A stretch of DNA of 64,000 nucleotides from JAGVSV01 sp050952845 (GCA_050952845.1 JBMNLP010000001.1:2356001-2420000), one strand, 5' to 3'. Shown: positions 8,593 to 20,471, counted from the stretch's first letter. Numbers and translations: made by a program. Notes: generated by a model not told the origin, from the letters alone.

Positions 8593-9771
8593 ATGAAACG
8601 GACATGGTACAGGCATTCGGTTTATCTTGCCCTGCTGGCGCTGGTGATCCTGATGGGCTTGCCCGCCTTGGCGGAGCAGGGGCAGGACATCACCGCCCAA
8701 TGCCGGTTTGCCATGCGCGGCTTGAAGGAAAAGCGGCAGTTGGCTTTTGACAGAAGGTATAAAACCGCCTGGACCTGCTACGGAAAGGACACAGCCGAGA
8801 TCGTCATCAAGCTGCCGGCAGGAACCAAACAGGGGGGCATCTACCTATGCTTTGCGGCTGATCCCGACACGTTGGTTGTTTTGTCAGACGACCGGGAAAT
8901 CCACCGCCAGGTAGGCCCGGGCTATGCCCACCGCTACCTGCCGTTTGAAGGCGATCATCCGCTGACTGTACAAATCAATAGCCATGCCCACGTAGTTTCG
9001 ATCAGCGAGATCTTCATATTCTCCGGGGAGCATCCGCCCGCCTGGGTGCAACGCTGGCAGCCTTCCCTCGAGCAGGCGGACTTGCTGATCCTGGTGGCGC
9101 ACCCGGATGACGAGCTGCTGTGGATGGGCGGGGCGATTCCCTACTATGCCCTTGAACGGCAAAAAAAGGTGGCGGTAGCTTATATGACCTGCGCCAATGC
9201 GCTGCGGCGCAGCGAGCTGCTCAATGGCTTATGGGCGGCAGGCATTCAGCATTACCCCTTCATCGGCTCGTTCCAGGACCGCGCTATGAGCAGCTTGAAG
9301 AAGAGCTTTGATCTATGGGGAGGGGAGGAACATGTCATCAGCTATGTGACAGCCCTGTACAGGCAGCTCAAGCCCCAGGTGCTGCTGACGCATGACCTGA
9401 AAGGGGAATACGGGCACCGGGCGCACGTCGTCACAGCCAGGGCAGCTGCCGCCGCGCTTTCAGCAGCTCCGGATCCCACGATGTACCCGGACAGCGCACA
9501 GCAGCATGGCGTCTGGGATGTGCCGAAAGCCTATCTGCACCTGTATCATGAGAACAGCATCACCATCGACTGGCAGCAGCCCATTGCCATGCGCGGGGGC
9601 GTCACAGCGCTGGAAGTCGCCAAGGAGGCCTTTGCGCAACATCGCTCCGCCAACCCGAAATACCAGGTTAAAGCAACCGGGCCTTATAGCCCCACGCGCT
9701 TCGGCCTTTACCGCTCGCTGGTAGGTGATGACCTGCGTCAAGACGATTTCTTTGAAAACCTTGACGACTGA
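8593..9771 (+). CDS. exported PIG-L/LmbE-family deacetylase
   Basis: 392 residues. The first 27 form a signal peptide (hydrophobic LALLALVILMGLPALA then E). Residues about 35-140 have no recognised motif and look like a small beta-rich module. From about 155 on comes a PIG-L domain with the metal motif AHPDDELLWMGG and a later HRAHV supplying a further metal-binding His. PIG-L enzymes remove acetyl groups from N-acetylglucosaminyl or related compounds using zinc. Being last in operon 1, an exported deacetylase suggests that the imported glycan is N-acetylated or modified outside the cell. ATG follows GGAGGAGATGCA. Confidence 0.87.
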   Translation: MKRTWYRHSVYLALLALVILMGLPALAEQGQDITAQCRFAMRGLKEKRQLAFDRRYKTAWTCYGKDTAEIVIKLPAGTKQGGIYLCFAADPDTLVVLSDDREIHRQVGPGYAHRYLPFEGDHPLTVQINSHAHVVSISEIFIFSGEHPPAWVQRWQPSLEQADLLILVAHPDDELLWMGGAIPYYALERQKKVAVAYMTCANALRRSELLNGLWAAGIQHYPFIGSFQDRAMSSLKKSFDLWGGEEHVISYVTALYRQLKPQVLLTHDLKGEYGHRAHVVTARAAAAALSAAPDPTMYPDSAQQHGVWDVPKAYLHLYHENSITIDWQQPIAMRGGVTALEVAKEAFAQHRSANPKYQVKATGPYSPTRFGLYRSLVGDDLRQDDFFENLDD

Positions 9772-9793
9772 CGCACTTTCCACAACACAAACA

Positions 9794-9818
9794 GCCGCGC
9801 ATATCGATTGTGCGCGGC
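9794..9818. terminator. possible bidirectional terminator stem-loop
   Basis: GCCGCGCA (9794-9801) pairs with TGCGCGGC (9811-9818) around a 9-base loop, between the convergent deacetylase and L25 genes. Downstream on the minus strand comes TGTTTGTGTTG, moderately T-rich; on the plus strand only GGTTTGC. Weak as an intrinsic terminator. Confidence 0.4.
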
Positions 9819-9863
9819 GGTTTGCTGCAGGGATGGCTGCCTGTTTTGCAGGCGGCGTAGGGA

Positions 9864-10511
9864 TTAATCGGCTTCTGTTTCTGCCTCGCCTTCGGCGGCG
9901 GCATCGGCTGCATCGACGCCATCCTCGGCGGGTGTCTCCTCGACAACCTCCTGCGCCCTGGGGTAGCTGACCGAGAAGATGATCCTGTCCGGATCAGTGG
10001 TGCATACAAGGCCTTCAGGCAGTTCGACATCGCGGACGTACAGGTGATCGCCCGCGCCCATTTCGGACACCGTGATATCGATGGTGTTCGGAAAATCCGT
10101 GGGCAGGCCGCGGACATTCAGCATATCCAGCTGCTGCAGCGCTTCCAGGCCTTTGTAGGTAACGTCATCCCGGCCGATGATGTTGATGGGAATATCGGCA
10201 TGGGTTTCTTCCGTGAGGGATACATATTGAAAGGTGACATGCAGCCAGTCCCTGGTGATAGGGGCATACTGAATTTCCCGCACCATGGCTGTGAGCGGCT
10301 TGCTGCCCTCCATGTTGAGCTGGAATACGCTGTTCATGCCCTCTGCAGCCAGCGCCTTGGCCAGGTCATCCTTTTTAATGGAGAAGCTGATCGCCTCGCT
10401 GCCTTTGCGCGATATCGATGCAGGCAAAATGCCCGCCCTTCTCATGCTTTTGATTTCGCCTTTGGTTTGCACGCCGCGCTGTTCAATGCGCAGCACCGTA
10501 GCTTGTTTCAT
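9864..10511 (-). CDS. rplY: 50S ribosomal protein L25 / general stress protein CTC
   Basis: 215 residues, the long TL5/CTC form: an N-terminal L25 domain (about 1-90) that binds 5S rRNA, a C-terminal beta domain (about 95-185), and an acidic Ala/Glu-rich tail (EETPAEDGVDAADAAAEGE). Motifs include RRAGILPA near the N-terminus, where most members have a G-x-(I/V)-PA segment, and the C-domain HADIPINIIG. ATG at 10511 follows GAGGTATTGG. Stand-alone gene with its own promoter, divergent from the helicase gene. Confidence 0.92.
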   Translation of the reverse strand: MKQATVLRIEQRGVQTKGEIKSMRRAGILPASISRKGSEAISFSIKKDDLAKALAAEGMNSVFQLNMEGSKPLTAMVREIQYAPITRDWLHVTFQYVSLTEETHADIPINIIGRDDVTYKGLEALQQLDMLNVRGLPTDFPNTIDITVSEMGAGDHLYVRDVELPEGLVCTTDPDRIIFSVSYPRAQEVVEETPAEDGVDAADAAAEGEAETEAD

Positions 10512-10598
10512 CGTCCAATACCTCGTTTCTGCCCGGCTGGTAGAAAGATCTGCGGCAAACGACAGCCATGCGATGGCTTTGCGCCGCCAGGCTTTTAC

Positions 10599-10627
10599 AT
10601 TATACCTTACAGAGCGCCATGATGCAA
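10599..10627 (-). promoter_or_regulatory. promoter of the L25/CTC gene
   Basis: On the minus strand TTGCAT (10622-10627) and a perfect TATAAT (10599-10604) with 17-base spacing, about 88 bases upstream of the start. Confidence 0.55.
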
Positions 10628-10698
10628 AGAAAATTCAAAAATTCAAGTCAGGCTACCGCCACATGGCGGCTTTCGGTCATTTTTGCCATGCCTGCGCC

Positions 10699-10727
10699 TT
10701 GTTCACCCGGAGCTGATTTGCTATACT
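10699..10727 (+). promoter_or_regulatory. promoter of the helicase-methyltransferase pair
   Basis: TTGTTC (10699-10704) and TATACT (10722-10727) with a 17-base spacer, 30 bases before the helicase start codon. Confidence 0.55.
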
Positions 10728-10756
10728 CGCATTAAGCCAACAGGGGAGGAACCGCC

Positions 10757-13016
<2,260 letters not shown>

Positions 13017-13030
<14 letters not shown>

Positions 13031-13748
13031 AACCTACAGCCGTGGGCTGCCTTATACCTACGCGCTGGGGCTGTTCCCGGCGCTGGAGGCGCTGACCAAA
13101 CGGCCCGACCTGGTGCGCCGCATGCTGGTCAGCAGCAAGATGATTGAGGATGCCGGTATGGAGCGGGTGCGTTTTCTCTGCGGCAAGCACGGCATCCGCA
13201 TCGAAACAGCCGACCGGCTGCTCGGCAGGCTGTCCCGAAAAGAAAACTGCTTTGCGGCTGCCGTGGTCACCAAAAGCAGCGATCCCCTGTGGAAGGATGC
13301 GCGGCATCTGATGCTGCACAACCCGGCAGACAAGGGCAACCTGGGCACCATCCTGCGCACAGCGCTTGGGTTTCATTTTGTGGACGTCGCCCTGGTGCGC
13401 CCTTGTGCCGATCCCAACGATCCGCAGGTGATCCGCGCCTCCATGGGCGCCGCCTTTTCCATGCGCATTGCGGAGTATGACAGCTTCGAAGCCTATCTGG
13501 CTGAGCATCCGGGCCGGGCGCTGTACCCGTTCATGCTGGACGGTGCCATGCCCCTGGAGGACGCCGCCCAAAATGCCCGCGCCCCCTATACGCTGATCAT
13601 GGGCAACGAGGGCAGCGGGCTGCCAGCATCCTTTGCCAGCCTGGGCACAGCGGTGGTGATCCCCCACAGCGACGCCATCGATTCGCTGAACCTGTCGGTG
13701 GCAGCGGGCATCAGCATGTATGCGTTTGCCCGCCAGGGGCAGGATTAG
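13017..13748 (+). CDS. TrmH/SpoU-family RNA 2'-O-methyltransferase
   Basis: 243 residues. The C-terminal two thirds show the SPOUT knot motifs: motif 1 in HNPADKGNLGTILRTALGF (conserved Asn and Arg), motif 2 IMGNEGSGLP and motif 3 IPHSDAIDSLNLSVAAGI. These bind S-adenosylmethionine and methylate a ribose 2'-OH in tRNA or rRNA. The N-terminal about 75 residues are a helical substrate-recognition extension. The target RNA cannot be read from sequence. Its stop codon TAG shares three bases with the stop of the convergent GH2 gene. Confidence 0.88.
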
Positions 13749-16666
13749 CGCATATCTCCCTGAAGTAAGCGATATTCCGCATTCAGAATGTTCAGCAAAA
13801 GGCGATCGGCAGCCGGATTCATGTTCAGGTTTTCTAACAGGAGGTATGCATTCAGAATCAACCTTCCGTTTTCAACAGGATAGCTGCATATATTCATACC
13901 GCCCTGATATCCATCGTCACAATACTCGCCGATGCCGAAGCAAATGGAGGCGATATCCTGTGCCGGCAACCCATTCTCATGAGCAAAATATGCACCGCAG
14001 ATCAGGTGACGATAATAGTCCCAGTTCATCATGCCGGTGGGAAGATTTTTAAAATATGGATGGTTGCGCTTCGCAAGGTATTCCTTGTGATAAAGCCAGT
14101 CCGTAGGCCCTCTGTGAACAGGCATACTCATGGGCTTGTTTTCCAACGGCAGCCAAGCATTCATTTCCTCACCTTTGGAAAATGCAAAGCGAGAAGCAAC
14201 GAATACACTGCACCCTTTTTTCAGCAGCTGTCTGATTATTTCCCATGCGTCTTGCTTCTCCGCCTCAGGGATATTGCCCACCAATACCAACGTGGGTTCG
14301 GAAACCTCCTGTGTACCGATGATTTCCACACCCTTTCGTTCCAAGAGCTTTCTTGCCTCTTCACCCATGGAAATGTCCACCACCTTGGGGAATTGCGTGC
14401 TGCTTCTATTGTCCTCTGAGACAAAGAAGTTCAGCCGTCCGTTGGTGGCAGCGGCCCCTTCTAAAATCTCCGCGCAGATGGTGTATTCACCTTCGGCTAA
14501 ATCAAGCAGGATCTCTTTCTTGAATACCGGAACTGCCAAGCCTGCCATATCCTCAGGCCCAACGGTCAGCGTGAACGCATCCTCCCAAACGATGTCGCTG
14601 TCTTTGCTGACGATTTTTAGCCCGATGGGGTATTCCTTTTCCCTGAGCACGTCTTCGTTTGCCAGAACACCTTCAATCGTGAACGGAACACCGGAATACA
14701 AGTGCGTTTCACTAACAAACAAACACCAGCGCAATGGTGCAAATCCATCCTGCAAAGTGTCTGCGATACCTTTTTTCCATTCCCGCATCAGGGTCCAAAG
14801 GCCTTCGCCGCAGATCGAATGATCCAGCAAACCGGTCAAGCTGATACCGCAGCACCATGGGTTCGAACGGAAGATGTCAAAGCCGATTTCTCGATGGCGG
14901 TTGTGCAGACGGTGGCTTTCCCTCATGATATCCATTGGAAAAGCAAACTCACGATCAAAACCATACCGTTTTATATCATTCAAGAATAAATTTGCCATAT
15001 GGTAGACCATTTTTACATCCGGATAGCGCGGGTCAAACTCTTTCTGCTCAAATATTCTGGACAACCAAATCACATCAAACAGACTTCCCACGCCATATTC
15101 CGAGAGAAAGAAGGGCTTTTTCGTATCACTGCCAATGCTGCGGAAGAATTCAATATCCTTGCGGCTATGAGGCTGTCTCGGATAAAAATGCTTGTCGCCC
15201 AGCTTGCGACAGGTAGGCCCGGGATCGCCGGGAGTATGCACTACCTGGCCATTCAACTGCTCATCCTCACCATCCCACAGGCATTCCCAATGGTGTGAAT
15301 AAGGATTGCAGACCGAGCCCACCGAAGGATCACGATCAAATCTGCCGCTATTGTACAGCAGCAAGCGGGTTTCATCTAACTTGCGCACGTCAGGAATGGC
15401 ATCGCGAGCAATGAAGCAACAGTCCCCAAATGGCGGATCGGGAACAGTTTCGTTGAGAAGCCCCCAGATGGTTATACATGCATGGCTTCTATCGCGCTTG
15501 ATCATGGTCAGAAGATCATACAGATAGAGCTCCTTTGACCGCGGGCCGTCGCCCTGCAGCCAACTGGACACCGGCTCTTCATAGACCATCAGACCCAGTT
15601 CATCACACAAATCTAGTTGTTCAGGCAATGCCGCACCCGAAATGAAGCGCACCATGTTCAGACCAGCAGCCTTTGCCATGCTAAAATCTTTGCGCAACAA
15701 TGAAGGATCCTCTGAAAGAAGCCAAGTAGATCCGGGCATGCAGTTCCCGGTGTGCGCACAACGCAGCAAAATCCTGCGACCATTGAGATAAAAATACCCG
15801 TCCTGACCAACCATGAATGTTCTGAAACCGCAACGCTTGCTGGCTCTATGCCCCGACAATTCCGTTTGAATCTCCGCTTCAACAACATAAAGCCAGGGAT
15901 CGTCCAAATCCCACAACCGCATTTCAGAAACGGGCAGCGAGCGATGAATGACGGTTTCGCCAGGCTGCAGGAGCACATTGAGTATTTCGTCCGAGCAAAC
16001 AATATCGGTGCGCGCTTCCGCTGCCAGCAGGGAAATCCCGCATGTGACAGCATGCGAATATTCGCTGATAATTGAGCACGCTATATCTATTGAACCGGTT
16101 TTTACATTTCCATTGACATACAAATCGATGATGCGAACTTTCGGGAGGAGCAACAGCGTTACAGCCCCTCCAATGCCATAGGTATTATAACAAGTTCCTG
16201 GTATCAAGCCGGAAGGCAGCTGATTTCGATGGGGAATCTCCCGAAAAGTATAGCCGTCTACCGCTTCCGTATATGGTTTTGATACGCGTATGCACAGCCG
16301 ATTCATTCCTGCTGGGTTCAGCGATTCCGATGCGTCGAATGAAAACGGGTTCTCTGTTCCCCTGTGCGTGCCCAGGCTTACACCATTCAGCCATACTTCA
16401 CAAAGAAAATCCGCCCTCTCAAAGCTAACAAAAGCCAAATGATCATTATCTGGTTTAATATCCGTTGTGAAATCACATTGATACCAGGCAATTCCCGGAC
16501 AGTCTGGCAGATAATGATGCACAAAGCAAGGAACTTCAATGGCTACAGCGCCATCATCCGGAATGCCCAGGTACCATTCCTTTTCTTTTCCGATATTATC
16601 CGGATCATGAACCAATTTCCAGCCCCTGCTCAGTGTATCAGCAGGTGTGATACGCTTCCGTTTCAT
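13745..16666 (-). CDS. glycoside hydrolase family 2 protein (beta-galactosidase/glucuronidase-like)
   Basis: 973 residues, no signal peptide, therefore cytosolic. Order: jelly-roll sugar-binding domain (about 10-170), immunoglobulin-like domain (about 180-290) and a TIM barrel (about 295-620). In the barrel, WGLLNE supplies the acid/base Glu (about 406) and FFLSEYG the nucleophile Glu (about 523). Further beta-sandwich segments and a C-terminal part of some 230 residues (LVLVGNIPEA...) follow, the latter resembling the GATase-like trimerisation fold of some glycosidases. ATG at 16666 follows AAGGAGA; an upstream in-frame ATG at 16756 lacks one. Last gene of operon 2; probably hydrolyses the imported oligosaccharide. 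The exact linkage is unknown. Confidence 0.87.
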   Translation of the reverse strand: MKRKRITPADTLSRGWKLVHDPDNIGKEKEWYLGIPDDGAVAIEVPCFVHHYLPDCPGIAWYQCDFTTDIKPDNDHLAFVSFERADFLCEVWLNGVSLGTHRGTENPFSFDASESLNPAGMNRLCIRVSKPYTEAVDGYTFREIPHRNQLPSGLIPGTCYNTYGIGGAVTLLLLPKVRIIDLYVNGNVKTGSIDIACSIISEYSHAVTCGISLLAAEARTDIVCSDEILNVLLQPGETVIHRSLPVSEMRLWDLDDPWLYVVEAEIQTELSGHRASKRCGFRTFMVGQDGYFYLNGRRILLRCAHTGNCMPGSTWLLSEDPSLLRKDFSMAKAAGLNMVRFISGAALPEQLDLCDELGLMVYEEPVSSWLQGDGPRSKELYLYDLLTMIKRDRSHACITIWGLLNETVPDPPFGDCCFIARDAIPDVRKLDETRLLLYNSGRFDRDPSVGSVCNPYSHHWECLWDGEDEQLNGQVVHTPGDPGPTCRKLGDKHFYPRQPHSRKDIEFFRSIGSDTKKPFFLSEYGVGSLFDVIWLSRIFEQKEFDPRYPDVKMVYHMANLFLNDIKRYGFDREFAFPMDIMRESHRLHNRHREIGFDIFRSNPWCCGISLTGLLDHSICGEGLWTLMREWKKGIADTLQDGFAPLRWCLFVSETHLYSGVPFTIEGVLANEDVLREKEYPIGLKIVSKDSDIVWEDAFTLTVGPEDMAGLAVPVFKKEILLDLAEGEYTICAEILEGAAATNGRLNFFVSEDNRSSTQFPKVVDISMGEEARKLLERKGVEIIGTQEVSEPTLVLVGNIPEAEKQDAWEIIRQLLKKGCSVFVASRFAFSKGEEMNAWLPLENKPMSMPVHRGPTDWLYHKEYLAKRNHPYFKNLPTGMMNWDYYRHLICGAYFAHENGLPAQDIASICFGIGEYCDDGYQGGMNICSYPVENGRLILNAYLLLENLNMNPAADRLLLNILNAEYRLLQGDMR

Positions 16667-16795
16667 GAAAACATTCTCCTTACGGTCATTCCGCATTTCT
16701 TTCTGTTCATGTACAGAACCCCCGCCTATGGCGCTCAGGAAACCTATGCTACGCAAGGTTTACCGAATCTCTGTACTCGTTGCCAGTTTGGAATT

Positions 16796-16824
16796 GGTTC
16801 GGAGGGCTATAAGCCCTCCGAACC
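16796..16824 (-). promoter_or_regulatory. intercistronic stem-loop behind the operon 2 binding-protein gene
   Basis: GGTTCGGAGGGCT pairs perfectly with AGCCCTCCGAACC around a 3-base loop (13 pairs), 47 bases after the binding-protein stop codon and before the GH2 gene. On the minus strand it is followed by AATTCC, with no T-tract. Confidence 0.8.
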
Positions 16825-16871
16825 TCGCAGGGGCATTCCTGACAGTCTAGTAGCGATTGGTTTTCGATTAC

Positions 16872-18389
16872 TTACTCGTGCGCAGCCATCCACTCGTTCA
16901 AATCGGCAATGATCTTGCTGTACCCAACTTCATCCAAAGCAGCCAGGTAGGCTTGCCAATCATCATCGGAATTGATGTCGCGCTTTCCACTTAAGAAAGC
17001 ATCACGCCACTCTCCGATAACTGTCATCACATTGGGATTGAAATTAATGTAGTTTTCAGTGCTGAACTGATGGAGATATGGCGCATTAACACGCTGCGCC
17101 GCAAGAACCTTTGCCCATCCTTCGTTAATCAAGTCAGCATTATCGCAAAGCGGTGACAAACGTCCAACCTCCTCGTTAAGATAGTCAATGAAGAAGCGAG
17201 GAGTTGTAGTATCATACTTGAAATTCCAACTGTTTGGACGTTCCAACTCTTCGTAATAAGCGTCAAGCCAAGTAGTCGAGCCGTCCTCATTCACCTTATA
17301 GTGCACACCCTCAATACCCTTACGTGTGAGAATTCCATCGTTTGCAAGAAGGAAGTCATAGAAAGCCAAAACCTTCTCTGCATTTCCAGTCCTGGCATTG
17401 ATCAATTGCCAACCCAGCCAAGAACCCGTACCACCCTTCGTCGCGGCACCCGTGCCTCCAAAGGTCTCCGTGCCTTCAGGTCCGGTCAGATATGGAATCA
17501 GCGCGATTTCAGCGCCCCTCTCATTCAACGGGGCGCGATATTGGGAAACAAAGTCGGGATTCCACTGTTGCCAAGAAGCAATGCACTTTCCTGCAGCCAT
17601 CTTTTCAATGTGCAGTGCGCCAGAACTTAAAAACATGTCCGGGTCAAGCAAACCTTCCTCATACCATTTTGCAAAATATGCAAGAAACGCCCTGTATCCT
17701 TCCGTCGTTTCCTCATATGCCCAACTTCCATCCTCGCCTTTGATATGATGGGTGCCTCGCGTCCAGGGAGCAGCAAATTCAACCAACTGTCCGGAGGCTC
17801 CGAACGTCAGTCCCGCAATGTCATCTTTTTCACGGATCAAAGCAAGCGCATCGTGCAGTTCGTCCCATGTGGTAGGCACAGCCAACTCATACTTGTCAAG
17901 AAGATCCTTTCGTATAGCTATGTTGCTATTGACTATGCTGGCCATATAGCGCGGAACACCATAGATGTGCTCCTTGCCGCTCTCGTCATACACAAACAAC
18001 TGCTTGAAAGATTCCTCGCCGTAGATATATTTCTTTAGGTTAGGATACTTGTCCAGCATATCGGTGATCTCGACGATCTCATCATCTTCCACCAAGTCGG
18101 CAAAGTTTTTCGTCCATGGATACCAGAAACACATATAGACATCCGGAAGTTCTTCATTTGCCAGCATCAGATTCAACTTGCCGTCACACTCTCCCCAAGG
18201 CGCAGTAATGACGTTTACGGTAATGTCAGTTTGCTCTTGCGCATACTGCAGGACGGGACATGCCTGCCAAATATCATTTGAAAAATGATCGTACATGAAC
18301 CATTCAATTGTTGTCCCTGTCTCGGCGAAAGAAGGCATACAACAGAATAACAGGCAAACCAAAACCATGAGACTAGTCAGTTTCTTCAT
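16872..18389 (-). CDS. extracellular solute-binding protein of importer operon 2
   Basis: About 505 residues, same family as the operon 1 and 3 binding proteins but low in identity. The signal peptide MKKLTSLMVLVCLLFCC ends at PSFAETG. The two Cys are preceded by Phe and Cys, not the Ala/Gly/Ser of a lipobox, so type I cleavage after SFA is favoured. The mature domain has MLANEELPDVYM, and IREKDDIAGLTFG in a helix-strand typical of these proteins. Start at 18389 (9 bases after GGAGG) is preferred over ATG 18395 (3 bases). It follows the permease genes after a gap of about 220 bases holding a small leader. Confidence 0.9.
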   Translation of the reverse strand: MKKLTSLMVLVCLLFCCMPSFAETGTTIEWFMYDHFSNDIWQACPVLQYAQEQTDITVNVITAPWGECDGKLNLMLANEELPDVYMCFWYPWTKNFADLVEDDEIVEITDMLDKYPNLKKYIYGEESFKQLFVYDESGKEHIYGVPRYMASIVNSNIAIRKDLLDKYELAVPTTWDELHDALALIREKDDIAGLTFGASGQLVEFAAPWTRGTHHIKGEDGSWAYEETTEGYRAFLAYFAKWYEEGLLDPDMFLSSGALHIEKMAAGKCIASWQQWNPDFVSQYRAPLNERGAEIALIPYLTGPEGTETFGGTGAATKGGTGSWLGWQLINARTGNAEKVLAFYDFLLANDGILTRKGIEGVHYKVNEDGSTTWLDAYYEELERPNSWNFKYDTTTPRFFIDYLNEEVGRLSPLCDNADLINEGWAKVLAAQRVNAPYLHQFSTENYINFNPNVMTVIGEWRDAFLSGKRDINSDDDWQAYLAALDEVGYSKIIADLNEWMAAHE

Positions 18390-18502
18390 CTTCATAATCC
18401 TCCTTGTTTTTTTGGTACATACAGTTCAAACAGCTGTGTCCCATTTGAGTCTCTTTTTATCACAAGAAACCAAGGTAAAATAATCCAGAACATCTGTTGA
18501 CT

Positions 18503-18544
18503 TCAATGGTCTTGCCTTTCACCTCCTTCCACCATTAATCTCAT
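18503..18544 (-). other. possible 13-residue leader ORF before the operon 2 binding-protein gene
   Basis: In the gap between permease and binding-protein genes the minus strand has AAAGGAGGGATGACC followed by ATG and the 13-codon frame MRLMVEGGERQDH. Inside it, at 18519-18528, lies AAGGAGGTGA, a near-ideal anti-16S match, but no standard start codon is 5-12 bases downstream of it. Coding status is uncertain; it may instead mark a remodelled or degenerate ribosome binding region. Confidence 0.25.
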
Positions 18545-18618
18545 GGTCATCCCTCCTTTCCCTAGTTGGTCTGAATGTTGAAAGTAGCTTTTTAATATCC
18601 AATCTCAGTTCAAGAGGT

Positions 18619-19503
18619 CTATTCCTTTATTGAGCCAATCATGATTCCCTTAACAAAATAGCGTTGTAGAGAAGGATAAACAAGCAAAATGGGCACGGTA
18701 CATACCACTATATATGCCAAGCGCTGCATCTTTGGCGAAATTGGAGTTGAAAGCATGGATGAACTAGTGCTAGTGGCACGGCTAAACGACCCAGTATTGC
18801 CAGAATCGGAAATCATTCGATACAATTCAACCTGAAGTACCGTCTTGGTTTCATCCCTGATATAGAACAGACAAGTATAAAGATCGTTCCAGTATCCAAC
18901 GCCTGTGAATAGAATGATGCATGCAATAATTGGCATCGAAAGCGGAATCATGATCTGCAAAAAGATGACCAGATCGTTTGCCCCATCAATGCGTGCGGAT
19001 TCTTCCATCGCATCAGGAATACCTGCAAAAAACGTGCGCATCACGAAAATATTATAGGATGAAACTAAAGGTAATAAGATGAGTGCCCACCGGGTGTTGG
19101 TCACGCCTAACATCTTGGCAACCATGTAAGTTGGCATCAGACCACCACTGAAAAGCATAGTAACCAAAATATAGCGCAGCATAACTTTTCTACCATACAG
19201 GTATCTACGGGAAAGCGCATAAGCCGCACATGATGTAACGATCAATGAAAGTGTTGTTCCAAAAATAGTTACAAATAGAGTGTTCATAAGGGGAGTGAGC
19301 AAGTTTTTTTCCGCAAACAATGAACGATAATTGTTCAAGTGTGGTTTAATTGGTAAGACCTTAATCGGTATTCTTGCATAATCGCCAAGCGTCATAAAAC
19401 TTCCTACAAACACTTCCCATACAGGATAAAGGAGTGTAAATGTAAGGATCGTGAAGAAAACCACCAGAAACAGATTGAATATTCTGCTATGCTTGTATAA
19501 CAT
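18619..19503 (-). CDS. carbohydrate ABC transporter permease, YtcP/AraQ type (operon 2)
   Basis: 294 residues with about six membrane segments, from VVFFTILTFTLLYPVWEVFV onward. EAA loop MEESARIDGANDLVIFLQIM; C-terminus VKGIMIGSIKE. Partners the LplB-type permease whose gene ends 17 bases upstream, and the binding protein encoded downstream. Local base composition is visibly more AT-rich than the housekeeping genes of the window. Confidence 0.93.
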   Translation of the reverse strand: MLYKHSRIFNLFLVVFFTILTFTLLYPVWEVFVGSFMTLGDYARIPIKVLPIKPHLNNYRSLFAEKNLLTPLMNTLFVTIFGTTLSLIVTSCAAYALSRRYLYGRKVMLRYILVTMLFSGGLMPTYMVAKMLGVTNTRWALILLPLVSSYNIFVMRTFFAGIPDAMEESARIDGANDLVIFLQIMIPLSMPIIACIILFTGVGYWNDLYTCLFYIRDETKTVLQVELYRMISDSGNTGSFSRATSTSSSMLSTPISPKMQRLAYIVVCTVPILLVYPSLQRYFVKGIMIGSIKE

Positions 19504-19520
19504 CGCTTTATATACTCCTT

Positions 19521-20471
19521 TCAGAACAAGGTCTCGCCACCCAGGACCCGAATAACACTGTTTGTGAAAAGCACGAGCAAACAGCCTATGACTGCCTTAA
19601 AAAGCCCAGCCGCAGCAGCATAAGAATGCCGCGCTTCCATCAACCCCGCACGATAAACCATCGTATCGATAATGTCGCACACTGCTGTCACGCTGGGATT
19701 CATTAACACGAAAATCTGATCAAAACCAGCGTTCATTATTCCGCCAAGAGAAAGGATGAACAAAACAGTGACCGTGGGCATGATGTTGGGAAGCGTTACA
19801 TAAATTGCCTGATAGAATCTCCCCGCGCCATCAATCACAGCCGCCTCGTAGTAGGTTGGATCAATGCCCGTAATTGCCGCGATATAAATGATGCTTCCCC
19901 AACCCACTGTTTTCAATACATGTGTAATAACTAAGAAACCGCGAAAGGTATCGCTATTCGACATGAAGGCAACTGGTTCACCGCCCATTGCGATAATGAT
20001 CTGGTTGACGGTTCCATCCGATGCTAACAAATTCGTCAATACACCTGCAAGAATAGCCCAAGAAAGAAAATGAGGCAGGTATAGTATTGTTTGAAGAGTT
20101 TTTTTAACCCGCACATGAAATATCTCATTCAACAACAGCGCAAGCAAAATAGGCGCTGTAAATCCAAATAGGAGCTTAAGCGAACTGATGATGAGGGTGT
20201 TATTGAAAGCACGCCAGAAGAATGGATCACTGAAAATTTGGTTAAAGTATTTCATTCCCGCCCATTTGCTACGAAAAAAACCGCGGGTCGGCTTGAAGTC
20301 TTGAAACGCCATGACAATTCCGCCCATTGGCAAGTAACAAAACAAGAACAGCCAAATCAATGCGGGCAACACCATCAGATACAGATATGGGTGTAACTTT
20401 ATCTGATCTTTGATATGCGCCAGCGCCTTTATGAAGGTTCTTCTGCTTGGGAGAGTTTTATTTTGTGTCAT
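19521..20471 (-). CDS. carbohydrate ABC transporter permease, LplB type (operon 2)
   Basis: 316 residues; first segment around LYLMVLPALIWLFLFCYLPM, followed by GIVMAFQDFKPTRG, both hallmarks of LplB-like permeases. EAA loop YEAAVIDGAGRFYQAIYVTL then P. First gene of operon 2. GGAAGGATGAGATACG precedes the ATG. The order here (permease, permease, binding protein, glycosidase) differs from operon 1, where the binding protein comes first. Confidence 0.93.
   Translation of the reverse strand: MTQNKTLPSRRTFIKALAHIKDQIKLHPYLYLMVLPALIWLFLFCYLPMGGIVMAFQDFKPTRGFFRSKWAGMKYFNQIFSDPFFWRAFNNTLIISSLKLLFGFTAPILLALLLNEIFHVRVKKTLQTILYLPHFLSWAILAGVLTNLLASDGTVNQIIIAMGGEPVAFMSNSDTFRGFLVITHVLKTVGWGSIIYIAAITGIDPTYYEAAVIDGAGRFYQAIYVTLPNIMPTVTVLFILSLGGIMNAGFDQIFVLMNPSVTAVCDIIDTMVYRAGLMEARHSYAAAAGLFKAVIGCLLVLFTNSVIRVLGGETLF

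Noticed and set aside
13745..13748. Overlapping convergent stop codons of the SpoU and GH2 genes
   Set aside because: Both genes end in intact domains; a 4-base TTAG overlap is a common compact arrangement.
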